Part shown: positions 54,856 through 63,812 of the stretch, in pieces
Position numbering within the stretch: position 1 is the stretch's first letter
Layout: each line of letters starts with the position of its first letter
Source of the DNA: Crossiella sp. CA-258035
GTDB lineage: Bacteria; Actinomycetota; Actinomycetes; Mycobacteriales; Pseudonocardiaceae
Length of the DNA stretch: 64,000 bases
Direction: 5' to 3'
Assembly: GCF_030064675.1 (NCBI RefSeq)
Contig: NZ_CP116413.1
Coordinates: 2,698,001-2,762,000 of the forward strand
The notes under the pieces: generated by a model
Told to the model about the DNA's origin: nothing
Database searches by the model: none
Seen by the model: the letters and a program-made list of their open reading frames with translations, nothing else
Translations under genes and position numbers: made by a program

Positions 54856-56397
54856 ATGGACCTGAAACCTGAGCTCGTGCCGCAATGCCTGGTCCGTGAC
54901 GCCGCTCTCCGGGACACCCGGCTGACCGGTCTGTCCAAGCAACCGGCGGACACCCGGTCCGAGGCCCGTCGAGACCGGGACCGCATCCTGTACTCGGTGG
55001 CTTGGCGCAGGCTCGGCGGGGTGACCCAGGTGATCACCCCGTTCGAGGACATCGCGTTGATGCACAACCGCCTGACCCATTCGCAGAAGGTGGCGCAGGT
55101 CGCGAAGAGCATCGCCCAGCGGTTGCTGGCCGAGGAGTCCGCCTGGGGCCTCATCCACGAGCTCGGCGGCATCGACGCCGACGTGGTGGAGACGGCCGCG
55201 CTGGCGCACGACCTCGGCCACCCGCCGTTCGGCCACGTCGGCGAGATCACCCTGGACAAGATCGCGCGCCGGAACGAGACCTCCCCGCCGGACGGCTTCC
55301 CCGGCCTGCAGTTGGCCGACGGTTTCGAGGGCAACGCGCAGACCTTCCGGGTCGTCCTGCTGAACGAGACGCGGAACCCGCTGTACGACGGACTGGACCT
55401 CACCTGCGCCTCGCTCACCGCGATCGCCAAGTATCCGTGGCTGCGCGCGCCCACGCTCCGCGAGGACCACGACAGCCACCTGGCGAACAACCCCGAGTAC
55501 CGGCGCACGTGGCGCAAGTTCAGCGTGTACCGCTCCGAGCAGGAAGCCTTCCAAGCAGCCCGGCGGTTCCTCGTCGAATCCGGTCGCGGCAGCGACTTCC
55601 CCGCGAAGACCCAGTCACTCGAAGCATCGATCATGGACGCCGCGGACGACATCACCTACGCCATCCACGACCTGGAGGACTTCTATCTGGCCGGCATGCT
55701 CGACGTGCGGGCGGTCAAGGAGGGGTTGAGCAGCGGCGGCGACGCGAGCGGTCTGCTCAGGGAGTTGCGGGGCCGACTCGAACTCGACTATCAGGGCTAC
55801 TACGACAAGGCGCTTTTCCAAGCCGCGGCCAAGACCGTGCGCAAGGACCTGTTCAACTCCTTCTCCACCAATTACACCGGAGTGCTGGAGGACGTCGGTA
55901 AGGCCCGTGCCGCTGGCTCGAAGTTGATCGGCAGGTACATCAACAGCGTGACGATCGAGCCGGATCTCATCTGGCCGCACGGACCCTTCGTTGCCTTGCG
56001 GAGGCCGGAATGGCACGAGGTGCAGGTGCTGAAGGAGGTGACCCGCCGATTCGTCATCACCCGGCCGGACATCGCCCTCCTGCAACGCGGGCAGCAGAAG
56101 ATCCTGCGGAGCCTGGTGCGCTACCTCTACGAGTGGAAGCAGTCCACCAGCGACTTCAAACGCCTGCCCCGCAGACTCCGCCAGGAGATCGAGACGGCCC
56201 GGCGGCAGCAGGACGGCGGCTGCGCCGACGGTTACCGCAGCGGGAACGGCACGCAACGGGCCTACGCGCCGCGCGGCGAGGAGAACCGCTGCATCCTCGA
56301 CTACATCTGCACGCTCACCGACGGCCAAGCCTGTGCCCTGTACTACAAGCTTTCCGGCGCCAAGCCGTCAACCTCCGCGATGGACTTCTTCTCGTGA
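54856..56397 (+). CDS. dgt: Deoxyguanosinetriphosphate triphosphohydrolase-like HD protein
   Basis: The 513-residue protein has the dGTPase layout: ILYSVAWRRLGGVTQVITPF, MHNRLTHSQKVAQVAKSIAQ with the first metal His, VETAALAHDLGHPPFGHVGE with the HD pair, DGFEGNAQTFRVVLLN, and EASIMDAADDITYAIHDLED. Such enzymes hydrolyse dNTPs to deoxynucleoside and triphosphate. It is longer than the common 420-residue actinobacterial form (C-terminal extension from about residue 400). It stands alone with a 173-bp upstream gap and a terminator after it. Housekeeping dNTP control or phage restriction by dNTP depletion are both possible. Confidence 0.9.
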   Translation: MDLKPELVPQCLVRDAALRDTRLTGLSKQPADTRSEARRDRDRILYSVAWRRLGGVTQVITPFEDIALMHNRLTHSQKVAQVAKSIAQRLLAEESAWGLIHELGGIDADVVETAALAHDLGHPPFGHVGEITLDKIARRNETSPPDGFPGLQLADGFEGNAQTFRVVLLNETRNPLYDGLDLTCASLTAIAKYPWLRAPTLREDHDSHLANNPEYRRTWRKFSVYRSEQEAFQAARRFLVESGRGSDFPAKTQSLEASIMDAADDITYAIHDLEDFYLAGMLDVRAVKEGLSSGGDASGLLRELRGRLELDYQGYYDKALFQAAAKTVRKDLFNSFSTNYTGVLEDVGKARAAGSKLIGRYINSVTIEPDLIWPHGPFVALRRPEWHEVQVLKEVTRRFVITRPDIALLQRGQQKILRSLVRYLYEWKQSTSDFKRLPRRLRQEIETARRQQDGGCADGYRSGNGTQRAYAPRGEENRCILDYICTLTDGQACALYYKLSGAKPSTSAMDFFS

Positions 56398-56436
56398 CGA
56401 CATACGCCGGCGACTGTGCCGCGACCGCATGGGAAC

Positions 56437-56463
56437 GGGGAGCCCGACAACGCCGGGCTCCCC
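56437..56463. terminator. Terminator between the dGTPase and hydrolase genes
   Basis: GGGGAGCCCG (56437-56446) and CGGGCTCCCC (56454-56463) are perfectly complementary around ACAACGC. The genes on both sides converge on it. Confidence 0.75.
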
Positions 56464-56479
56464 GCTGTCGTGACCGGCC

Positions 56480-58054
56480 TCAGGAGCCGGGAACCGCCTG
56501 GGCCTTCGGGTTGCGTTCGAAGACCGACCAGAACGAGGACGAGCAGTAGGCGCAGTTCGGGCCGAAGTACAGCCCGCGGGCCTGTTCGTCGCCCATCAGG
56601 TGGAAGCGGAACCACGCGGTGATCGGGCCGTGCAGGTCGGCGATGCCGTAGTGGTCGGCGCCGCGCTGTTCGGCGTAGATGGCGGGCGCCTGGGTGGCCT
56701 GGTTGTAGGTCCGGCGGACCGTGGCCGGCTGGACGGTGGGGTCGTTCTGGCCCGCGAAGAACACCGCGGGGCCGCGCACTCGGCCCGCGTTGCTGAAGGC
56801 CAGGGGGTAGATCGGCGCGATGGTGTCCACGCGGGGGTCGGTTCCGGCGTCGACCGCGGCGCCGCCGCCGAAGGAGTGGCCGGTGGCGCCGACCCTGTCC
56901 AGGTCGACCTTGCCCTGGAGGGCGCTGCCCGCGCGGCCGTTCTCGGTGGTCAGGTGGTCGAGGCCCTGGAGCATGGGGCCGCCGGTGCCCGCGTTGCCCT
57001 CGGCCGCGGCGACGATGAAGCCGTGCGAGGCCAGGTGGTTCAGCAGCGGGGCGTACCGGTCGAGCTTGGAGACCGCGCCGTTGTTCCACAGCAGGACGGG
57101 GTGCTTGAAGCAGCCCAGGGTGCCCAGGTTGACCGGCCGGAACACGGTGGTGCCGCGTCCGTTGGAGGCCGAGGTCACCGCGAACGGGCCTGCCGCGGCC
57201 CACTGGCCGTTGACCGAGGTGCAGGGTGAGACCGGCGGGGTGCCGGTGGTCGTGGTCGGGGTGCTGGAGCCGGTCGGGGTGGTGGTGGGGGTGGCCTCGT
57301 GCTCGGTGATGAGGGTCTTGATCTGGTTGAACACCCCGGCGTCACTGGGGAAGGCGAGGTGGCCGATGCAGGTGGGGGTCTGGCGGTTGGCGGCTCCGGC
57401 GAGCTCGGCCGAGGTGCTCGGGTTGACGTTCACGTCGCAGGTCGAGCGCAGCGTCGTGTACCGCACGGCGGGTGAGCCCGGCACCTCGGTGCCGGAGTTG
57501 AGCGCGGCCAGCCAGGGGGAGCCGATGGCGAACTGGCGGCACGAGGGGTAGAGGTTCTGGCACCAGGGTGCGGCGGTGGTGGTCCCGTGGTGCGGGCCGG
57601 CCATGGAGAAGTACATCGACACCTTCTCCTGCGCGCCGGAGACGTGCTTCAGGTAGGACCGGGCGGCCAGGGTGGAGGCCGACCACGTCACCAGAACGAC
57701 TTTGCGCGCGCCGGACTGGGCGAGCACGCTGTCGACCTTCTGTCCGATCTCCACACCCGCCTTGGTCAGGTCGCCGGTCATGTTGGAGCTGTCGGTCCAG
57801 GTGTGCACCCGGTCCGACCGCCAGCCGGCGCTGACGAAGTTGCGTTTCATCGGTTCCATGGCCGAGGCCTGGGCCGTCATGCCGGGAATGAGAATGACCG
57901 GATCATGCTCCACCGCGGACAGCGGCGCCGGTTCCGCGCTGGCCTGGGCGGAAATTCCGGTTATCGCCAATACCGCGGCCGCCAGTAAAGCCAGCACGGC
58001 GAGAAGTGCCGCGGCAGGGGCGCGCAGACCAGCGAAGGCTTGGTTTTGTGGCAT
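56480..58054 (-). CDS. Secreted two-domain hydrolase: lipase-2-like + PET-hydrolase-like
   Basis: The 524-residue protein has a signal peptide (about 1-40: LLAVLALLAAAVLAITGISA). The first domain (45-265) resembles class-2 lipases: DPVILIPGMTAQASAMEPMK, SMYFSMAGPHHGTTTAAPWC. Its nucleophile elbow reads VTWSASTLAARSY, so the usual GxSxG Gly is missing. A Thr/Pro/Ser-rich linker (about 267-295) leads to a second domain (300-520) resembling cutinase/PET-hydrolase enzymes: HGFIVAAAEGNAGTGG, GATGHSFGGGAAVDAG with an intact elbow, FFAGQNDPTV and GADHYGIADLHG. It likely cleaves esters or polyesters outside the cell. An ATGTG-N6-CACAT palindrome lies 100 bp upstream. Confidence 0.85.
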   Translation of the reverse strand: MPQNQAFAGLRAPAAALLAVLALLAAAVLAITGISAQASAEPAPLSAVEHDPVILIPGMTAQASAMEPMKRNFVSAGWRSDRVHTWTDSSNMTGDLTKAGVEIGQKVDSVLAQSGARKVVLVTWSASTLAARSYLKHVSGAQEKVSMYFSMAGPHHGTTTAAPWCQNLYPSCRQFAIGSPWLAALNSGTEVPGSPAVRYTTLRSTCDVNVNPSTSAELAGAANRQTPTCIGHLAFPSDAGVFNQIKTLITEHEATPTTTPTGSSTPTTTTGTPPVSPCTSVNGQWAAAGPFAVTSASNGRGTTVFRPVNLGTLGCFKHPVLLWNNGAVSKLDRYAPLLNHLASHGFIVAAAEGNAGTGGPMLQGLDHLTTENGRAGSALQGKVDLDRVGATGHSFGGGAAVDAGTDPRVDTIAPIYPLAFSNAGRVRGPAVFFAGQNDPTVQPATVRRTYNQATQAPAIYAEQRGADHYGIADLHGPITAWFRFHLMGDEQARGLYFGPNCAYCSSSFWSVFERNPKAQAVPGS

Positions 58055-58153
58055 CGCAGAGCCTCCAGGAAACAGGGGGAAATGCAGGGGTGAAAACAGG
58101 TGTCCTAGGTCACGCTGTTTCCTTGACGCTACGAAAATGTGAACTCGGGCACC

Positions 58154-58169
58154 ATGTGTGGCGCCACAT
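58154..58169. promoter_or_regulatory. Palindromic operator upstream of the secreted hydrolase gene
   Basis: ATGTGTGGCGCCACAT (arms ATGTG/CACAT around 6 bp) lies between the end of the dehydrogenase gene and the start of the hydrolase gene. ATGTGTCGGCGCACAT at 61785-61800, in the scoA/transporter gap, matches 13 of 16 positions, including both arms. It is probably the target of the PucR-type regulator encoded at 59123. Confidence 0.55.
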
Positions 58170-58183
58170 TCCTTCGGGACCCG

Positions 58184-59098
58184 CTATGTGCCGGATCCCA
58201 GGTTGCGCTGGATACCGGCGACGAGACGGCGGGCCACGTCCTCGCCGCGGCCGGGCGGCCAGCTGAGCAGGCCCTCGCCGGAGGCCATGCCGCGGTGGCC
58301 GTCGCCGAGCAGCTCGTCCAGGCCGGGAAAGGGTCCCGCGGCGGTGGACAGGCTGGGGGCGAGGCTGGTCAGGATGGACCGGGTGAGGTCGAGGCCGATG
58401 TAGTCGGCGTTCTCCATGGGCCCGACCGAGGCCAGCCGCAACCCGAAGCTGGAACGCACCACGGTGTCGATGGTGGCGGCGTCGCAGACGTTGTCCCGCA
58501 CCAGGTTCAGCGCCTCCCGGAGCAGGGCGAACTGGAGCCGGTTGCCGATGAAGCCGGGCACGTCGCGGTGCAGGCGGACCGTGGTCTTGCCCAGCGCGCC
58601 GAGCAGCTCCTCGGCCTGGGACACCAGCTCCGGCTCGGTCGCCGCGCTGGGCGCGAGCTCCACCAGCGGGATGAGGTGCGGCGGGTTCCACCAGTGCACG
58701 CCGACCAGCCGGCCGGGATGCCGCATCACGGACCCGACCTCGGTGAGGGACAGGACCGAGGTGTTCGACCACACCGGGACCTCGGGGGAGACCGCCGCTT
58801 CCACCGCCGCGATCACCTCGTGCTTGACCGCCAGCCGTTCCGGCACCGCCTCGATGACGAACTCGGCCTGGCCCAAGGCTTCCGCCAGCCGCGGCGTGGC
58901 GGTGATCAGGCTGCGCGCCCGCTGACTCGCCTCCTCGGACTCGCCGCACAACCGCAAGGCGGTGCCGATGCGGACGGGCAGGCTGTCCAGGGTCGCCGGG
59001 TCGGAATCGTGGACGTGCACCTGGTGGCCGCCTCTGGCGAGCGCGACCGCGATGCCGTGTCCCATGAGCCCGGCACCGATGATGCCGAATCGCGCCAT
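58184..59098 (-). CDS. 3-hydroxyacyl-CoA dehydrogenase family protein
   Basis: The 304-residue protein has the NAD-binding motif FGIIGAGLMGHGIAVALARG, AEFVIEAVPERLAVKHEVIA, WSNTSVLSLTEVGSVMRHPG, catalytic-site HWWNPPHLIPLVEL with the His, and the C-terminal domain VPGFIGNRLQFALLREALNL. It oxidises a 3-hydroxyacyl-CoA or a similar 3-hydroxy acid with NAD+. Length fits single-function enzymes (about 290-320). It lies 24 bp after the PucR-type regulator gene and is likely the last gene of the scoA operon; its 3' end is 130 bp before the start of the hydrolase gene. Confidence 0.9.
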   Translation of the reverse strand: MARFGIIGAGLMGHGIAVALARGGHQVHVHDSDPATLDSLPVRIGTALRLCGESEEASQRARSLITATPRLAEALGQAEFVIEAVPERLAVKHEVIAAVEAAVSPEVPVWSNTSVLSLTEVGSVMRHPGRLVGVHWWNPPHLIPLVELAPSAATEPELVSQAEELLGALGKTTVRLHRDVPGFIGNRLQFALLREALNLVRDNVCDAATIDTVVRSSFGLRLASVGPMENADYIGLDLTRSILTSLAPSLSTAAGPFPGLDELLGDGHRGMASGEGLLSWPPGRGEDVARRLVAGIQRNLGSGT

Positions 59099-59122
59099 GA
59101 CTTCTCCTCTGCTTCTGGTGAA

Positions 59123-60907
59123 CTACGGGTCGCGCAGCGCGTGCAGGCGCAGCGCGAGCTGGATCTCCAGCAGCCGGTCCGGGGACTGCCAGTCCTGACC
59201 AAGCAGGCTGCCGATCCGGTCCAGGCGCTGGCCGACCGTGTTGGCGTGGATGTGCAGCAGGTCCTTGGTGCGCGGCACGTGGCAGCCGCTGGCGAAGTAG
59301 GCCGTGAGGGTGCGGATGAGCTCGGTGCCGCGGTCGCGGTCGTAGTCCAGGACCGGCCCCAGCGCCTGCCGGATGAAACCGGTGTGGTCGGCCCGGTCGG
59401 CCAGCACTAGGCCGATGAACCCCACCTCGGCCATCGAGGCGCCCGAACCCTCGCGGCCCAGGCGGAGCAGCGCGCGCAGGCACCGCTCGGCCTCCCGGTA
59501 GGCCGCGGCCAGACCCGAGGGACCCCGCGCGGGGCCGCCGGCCGCGACCGTGACCGGGCAGCCGGCCTGCGCGCCGAGCGCGGCGGCGAGCTGGGCGGCC
59601 AGCGCGCCCGGCGCGTCGGTGCGCGCCAGCAGCACGACCTGCTCGGCGTGGATCCCGCACAACACGGCGAACCCGGCGGCGGCCGCGGCCAGCCGCCGCC
59701 GGGACACGCCGTCGGCGTGCACGACCAGCACCGCGTGCTCGGTGGTCAGGTCCACGCCGAGGCGCTTGCCGCGGTCGAGGAGCGTGCCGGGTTTGCGCTC
59801 GGGCGCGGTGAGCAGGTCGGTGAGCAGCTCGCCGCGGACCTCGTCCTCGGCCTTGGCCACCGACCGGCGCAGCAGCTGCAACAGCGCGGTGACCACCGCG
59901 GCGCGCTCGAACAGGCGCCGGTCGGCGTCGGTGAGCGCGGCCCCGGTGCGCAGCACGATGCTGCCCAGCAGCTCCGGCCCGGCCTGCACCGCGCACACCC
60001 AGCCGTCCTCGGTGGCGGTGGCCCGGCCGGAGTGGTAGGAGGCGGTGACCGTCCGCGGGTCCGGGGCCGCGGTGGGCAGCCCGGCGTGCGCGAGCTCCGT
60101 GCCGCCCGCGGTGTAGACGCCGATGCCGCCGCGCAGCACGTCGGCCACGGCGGCGGCCACCGCGGCGAGGTCACCGCCGCGCAGCACCAGGTCCATCAGC
60201 CGGTCGTGCGCCTGCTCGGCGCGCTCGACGTCCTGGCTGTGCGCGCTGACCTCGGCCAGCAGCCGCGCGTTGTCCAGCGCGACCGCCGCGTGGTCGGCCA
60301 GCGAGGACAGCAGCGCGATCTCCTCCGGGGTGAACTCCCTGGCGGCGCGGTCGGCCGCGTACAGCACGCCGATGACGGTCTCGCCCACCGCCAGCGGCAC
60401 CGCCAGCAGCGCGGTCAGCCCCTCGTCGCGCACCGCCTCGTCCACCGGCCCGGAGTGCCGGAAGTGCTCGTCGGAGAGGTAGTCGGGGGTGGCGTAGGGC
60501 AGCGCCGTCTGCGCCACCAGCCCGCCCAGCCCCACGCCCATCTTCATCCGCACCTCGGGGAACAGCGTGGACACCGAGCCGTCGGTCACCCGCATGTAGG
60601 TGATGCCGGCCTCGGCGTCGTTGAGCGTGAGGTAGGACAGGTCGACGCCGAGCAGCCTGCGCGCCCGCCGCACGATGGAGCGCAGCACCTCATCCGGATC
60701 GCGCAGCCGCGCCAGGTCGCCCGCGGTGTCCACCAGCGCCGACAGCTCGGCCTCCCGCCGCCGGTGGCCGTGCACCGTGGCGTTGATCCGCAGCGCCAGG
60801 TCCACGGCGGCCGCGGACCGGGGCTCGGCCACCGCGAAGCGCGCCAACTCGGCGCTGTCCGCCCCGCCCGCGAGCAGCTCCAGCAACCGGAAAGCGAAGT
60901 CCTCCAC
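59123..60907 (-). CDS. PucR/CdaR-type transcriptional regulator with GAF domain
   Basis: The 594-residue protein has an N-terminal helical segment (1-70), a GAF domain (about 85-235: RDPDEVLRSIVRRARRLLGV, LTALLAVPLAVGETVIGVLY), a central GGDEF-like CdaR region and a C-terminal PucR helix-turn-helix (YFASGCHVPRTKDLLHIHAN, TVGQRLDRIGSLLGQDWQSP). Regulators of this type activate catabolic genes on sensing the substrate or a CoA derivative. GTG 60907 was chosen: GAGGAGG lies just upstream and the start follows the scoA stop by 13 bp. The long open frame upstream is spurious. Confidence 0.87.
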   Translation of the reverse strand: MEDFAFRLLELLAGGADSAELARFAVAEPRSAAAVDLALRINATVHGHRRREAELSALVDTAGDLARLRDPDEVLRSIVRRARRLLGVDLSYLTLNDAEAGITYMRVTDGSVSTLFPEVRMKMGVGLGGLVAQTALPYATPDYLSDEHFRHSGPVDEAVRDEGLTALLAVPLAVGETVIGVLYAADRAAREFTPEEIALLSSLADHAAVALDNARLLAEVSAHSQDVERAEQAHDRLMDLVLRGGDLAAVAAAVADVLRGGIGVYTAGGTELAHAGLPTAAPDPRTVTASYHSGRATATEDGWVCAVQAGPELLGSIVLRTGAALTDADRRLFERAAVVTALLQLLRRSVAKAEDEVRGELLTDLLTAPERKPGTLLDRGKRLGVDLTTEHAVLVVHADGVSRRRLAAAAAGFAVLCGIHAEQVVLLARTDAPGALAAQLAAALGAQAGCPVTVAAGGPARGPSGLAAAYREAERCLRALLRLGREGSGASMAEVGFIGLVLADRADHTGFIRQALGPVLDYDRDRGTELIRTLTAYFASGCHVPRTKDLLHIHANTVGQRLDRIGSLLGQDWQSPDRLLEIQLALRLHALRDP

Positions 60908-60920
60908 CCAGCCCGCCTCC

Positions 60921-61688
60921 TCACTCCCTGGCGCGGACCGTCCGCCGCTCGATCCGCTTGTCCACATCCCGGCCCACGTGCACGACCCGCTGCACGAACA
61001 CCCCGGGCAGGTGGACCTCGTCGGGGTCCAGCTCACCGGGCTCGACCAGGTCCTCCACCTCGGCGATGGTGACGCGGCCGGCCATCGCGCACAGCGGGTT
61101 GAAGTTGCGGGCCGACCGGGAGAACACCAGGTTCCCGTGCCGGTCCCCGGCCGCGGCGTGCACCAGGGCGTAGTCGCAGGTGATGGCGTGTTCGAGCACG
61201 AACCGCTCGCGCCGCCCGCCAACGGCGAAGGCCCGGACCTCCTTGGGCGGTGAGGCGACCAGCACCGCGCCGTCCGGGCCGTAGCGCAGCGGAACGCCCC
61301 CCTCAGCGACCTGCGTGCCCAGGCCCGTCGCTGTGTAGAAGGCGGGAATGCCCGCGCCGCCGGCGCGCAACCGCTCCGCGAGGGTGCCCTGCGGCACCAG
61401 CTCGACCTCCAGCTCCCCGGCGCTGAACTGCCGCGCGAACTCCTTGTTCTCCCCGACATAAGAGCTGGTCATGCGCGCGATGCGGTGGTCGGCGAGCAGC
61501 ACGCCCAGCCCGAAGTCGGCCACCCCGCAGTTGTTCGACACCACCCGCAGCTCGCCGACGCCGGCGGCGTGCAGAGCCGTGATCAGCTCCACCGGGATGC
61601 CGCACAGCCCAAAACCGCCCACCGCCAGGCTCGCGCCGGCCGGGATGTCGGCCACGGCGGCGGCCGCGGAGTCGAGGAGCTTGTCCAT
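60921..61688 (-). CDS. scoA: 3-oxoacid CoA-transferase subunit A
   Basis: The 255-residue protein has the subunit-A signatures: [60 protein letters not shown] and [20 protein letters not shown]. With subunit B (63159) it moves CoA from succinyl-CoA or acetyl-CoA to a 3-oxoacid such as acetoacetate. The usual adjacency is broken: subunit B is encoded on the opposite transcript behind a transporter. The ATG at 61688 follows GGGGAC; the gap to the transporter start (149 bp) carries a palindromic operator. Confidence 0.92.
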   Translation of the reverse strand: MDKLLDSAAAAVADIPAGASLAVGGFGLCGIPVELITALHAAGVGELRVVSNNCGVADFGLGVLLADHRIARMTSSYVGENKEFARQFSAGELEVELVPQGTLAERLRAGGAGIPAFYTATGLGTQVAEGGVPLRYGPDGAVLVASPPKEVRAFAVGGRRERFVLEHAITCDYALVHAAAGDRHGNLVFSRSARNFNPLCAMAGRVTIAEVEDLVEPGELDPDEVHLPGVFVQRVVHVGRDVDKRIERRTVRARE

Positions 61689-61784
61689 GCTGTCCCCTTC
61701 GCCCAAGGTCATGTGGACGACAACACTGCTGACCGGGCGACCACCGCGGCAATGTCCGGCGAACACATGCCTGAGCAGGCCATT

Positions 61785-61800
61785 ATGTGTCGGCGCACAT
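61785..61800. promoter_or_regulatory. Palindromic operator between scoA and the transporter gene
   Basis: ATGTGTCGGCGCACAT (arms ATGTG/CACAT) lies 36 bp before the transporter start and 97 bp from scoA. It resembles the site at 58154-58169 and can control both divergent transcripts. Confidence 0.55.
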
Positions 61801-61836
61801 TGGTTCGCGAGGGGAGCGCACCTAGCGTTCCCCGGC

Positions 61837-63162
61837 ATGAGCACTGCCGCCGCCTCGCCAGCGCGAGCACAGACCCGGATCGGCCGCGTGCTGGCCGCCA
61901 GCCTCGTCGGCACCGCCGTGGAGTGGTACGACTTCTTCCTCTACGGCTCCGCCGCCGCGCTGGTGTTCAACAAGCTGTTCTTCCCGGAGAGCGACCCCTT
62001 GGTCGGCACCATGCTGGCCTTCCTCACCTACGCCCTCGGTTTCGTCGCCCGGCCACTGGGCGGGCTCGTCTTCGGCCACTACGGCGACCGCCTGGGCCGC
62101 AAGAAGCTGCTGATGGTCAGCCTGGTCATGATGGGCGTGGCCACCGCGGCGATCGGCCTGCTGCCCACCTACGCCAGCATCGGCATCTGGGCCGCCGTCC
62201 TGCTCACCGCGCTGCGGCTGGTCCAGGGCTTCGCCATCGGCGGCGAGTGGGGCGGGGCGGTGCTGCTGGTCAGCGAGCACGGCTCGGCCCGGCACCGCGG
62301 GTTCTGGGCCAGCTGGCCCCAGGCCGGTGTCCCGGTGGGCAACCTGCTGGCCACCGGCGTGCTCGCGGTCCTGGCCGCGACCATGGACGACGCGGCATTC
62401 GAGAGCTGGGGCTGGCGGATCCCGTTCCTGCTGTCCGCGGTGCTGATCATCCTCGGCTACTGGATCCGCTCCTCCATCGAGGACGCGCCCGTGTTCACCG
62501 AGGCCCGCGCGAAGGCCGAGGCCCAAGGCGGGCCGAAGCGGGCGCCCGCGCTGGAGGCGTTGCGGCGCTACCCCAAGGAGATCGGCATCTGCATCTCGGC
62601 GCGGCTGGTGGAGAACATCTCCTACTACGTGCTCACCGCGTTCGTGCTCACCTACGTCACCACCCACCTCAAGCTCGACAAGAGCCTGGTGCTCAACGCG
62701 TTGCTGGTGGCCAACGTGGTGCACCTGGTCGCCATCCCGGCCTTCGGCGCGCTGTCGGACCGCCTCGGCCGCAAACCGGTCTACCTGGCGGGCACGATCG
62801 GCATGGGCCTGTGGGCGCTGGTGTTCTTCCAGTTGCTGGACACCCGCAACGCCTGGCTGATCACCCTGGCCATCGCGGGCGGGCTGATCGCGCACGCGGC
62901 GATGTACGGGCCGCAGGCGGCGTTCTTCGCCGAACAGTTCGACACCAGCGTCCGCTACTCCGGCACCTCCATCGGCTACCAGGTCACCTCCATCATCGCC
63001 GGCTCCCTGGCCCCGCTGATCGCCACCGCCCTGCTCACCAGCTTCGGCGGCCCCGCTCCGGTGGCCCTCTACGTCGTCATCGCCGCGATCATCTCCACCG
63101 CGGGCGTGCTGATGGCCACCGAAACCCGTTCCCGCGACCTGGCGGAGGTGCCCGCCCGATGA
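61837..63162 (+). CDS. MHS-family (MFS) metabolite:proton symporter
   Basis: The 441-residue protein has 12 hydrophobic segments and the metabolite-proton symporter signatures: [60 protein letters not shown] and [23 protein letters not shown] carriers import organic acids (ketoglutarate, shikimate, dicarboxylates) or betaines with protons. The ATG at 61837 is downstream of GAGGGGAG. The stop overlaps the scoB start (ATGA). It probably imports the acid that the CoA-transferase activates. Confidence 0.93.
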   Translation: MSTAAASPARAQTRIGRVLAASLVGTAVEWYDFFLYGSAAALVFNKLFFPESDPLVGTMLAFLTYALGFVARPLGGLVFGHYGDRLGRKKLLMVSLVMMGVATAAIGLLPTYASIGIWAAVLLTALRLVQGFAIGGEWGGAVLLVSEHGSARHRGFWASWPQAGVPVGNLLATGVLAVLAATMDDAAFESWGWRIPFLLSAVLIILGYWIRSSIEDAPVFTEARAKAEAQGGPKRAPALEALRRYPKEIGICISARLVENISYYVLTAFVLTYVTTHLKLDKSLVLNALLVANVVHLVAIPAFGALSDRLGRKPVYLAGTIGMGLWALVFFQLLDTRNAWLITLAIAGGLIAHAAMYGPQAAFFAEQFDTSVRYSGTSIGYQVTSIIAGSLAPLIATALLTSFGGPAPVALYVVIAAIISTAGVLMATETRSRDLAEVPAR

Positions 63163-63812
63163 GTCTCACCCGCGCGCAGATGGCCGCCCGCGCCGCCCGC
63201 GAGCTGCCCGAGCACGGCTACGTCAACCTCGGCATCGGCCTGCCCACCCTCATCGCCGACCACCTGCCTCCCGGCAAACACGTTGTGCTGCAGTCGGAGA
63301 ACGGCATCCTCGGCGTCGGCCCGTACCCCGTCGACGGCGCCGAGGACCCGGACCTGATCAACGCGGGCAAGGAGACCGTCACCGTCCAGGCCGGCGCGTC
63401 CTACTTCGACTCCGCGCTGTCCTTCGCGATGATCCGCGGCGGCCACATCGACGTCGCCGTGCTCGGCGCCATGCAGGTCTCGGCCACCGGTGACCTGGCG
63501 AACTGGATGATCCCCGGCGCCATGGTCAAGGGCATGGGCGGCGCCATGGACCTGGTGCACGGCGCGAAGAAGGTCATCGTGCTGATGGAGCACACCGCCA
63601 AGGACGGCGCCGCGAAGCTGGTGCGCACCTGCACCCTGCCCACCACCGGCCGCCGCGTCGTGCACCGGGTGATCACCGACCTCGCGGTCATCGACATCAC
63701 CCCCGACGGCCCGACCCTGCGCGAGCTCGCCCCCGGCATCAGCGTCCCCGACGTCCAGGCCGCCACCGAAGCCGACCTGCACGTGCCCGCCTACCTGGGC
63801 GCCATGCGGTGA
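63159..63812 (+). CDS. scoB: 3-oxoacid CoA-transferase subunit B
   Basis: The 217-residue protein has [20 protein letters not shown], the catalytic Glu in [56 protein letters not shown] and the ending [15 protein letters not shown]. It pairs with subunit A encoded at 60921 on the other strand. It overlaps the transporter gene by 4 bp and the next gene by 4 bp, so all three are translationally coupled. Confidence 0.93.
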   Translation: MSLTRAQMAARAARELPEHGYVNLGIGLPTLIADHLPPGKHVVLQSENGILGVGPYPVDGAEDPDLINAGKETVTVQAGASYFDSALSFAMIRGGHIDVAVLGAMQVSATGDLANWMIPGAMVKGMGGAMDLVHGAKKVIVLMEHTAKDGAAKLVRTCTLPTTGRRVVHRVITDLAVIDITPDGPTLRELAPGISVPDVQAATEADLHVPAYLGAMR

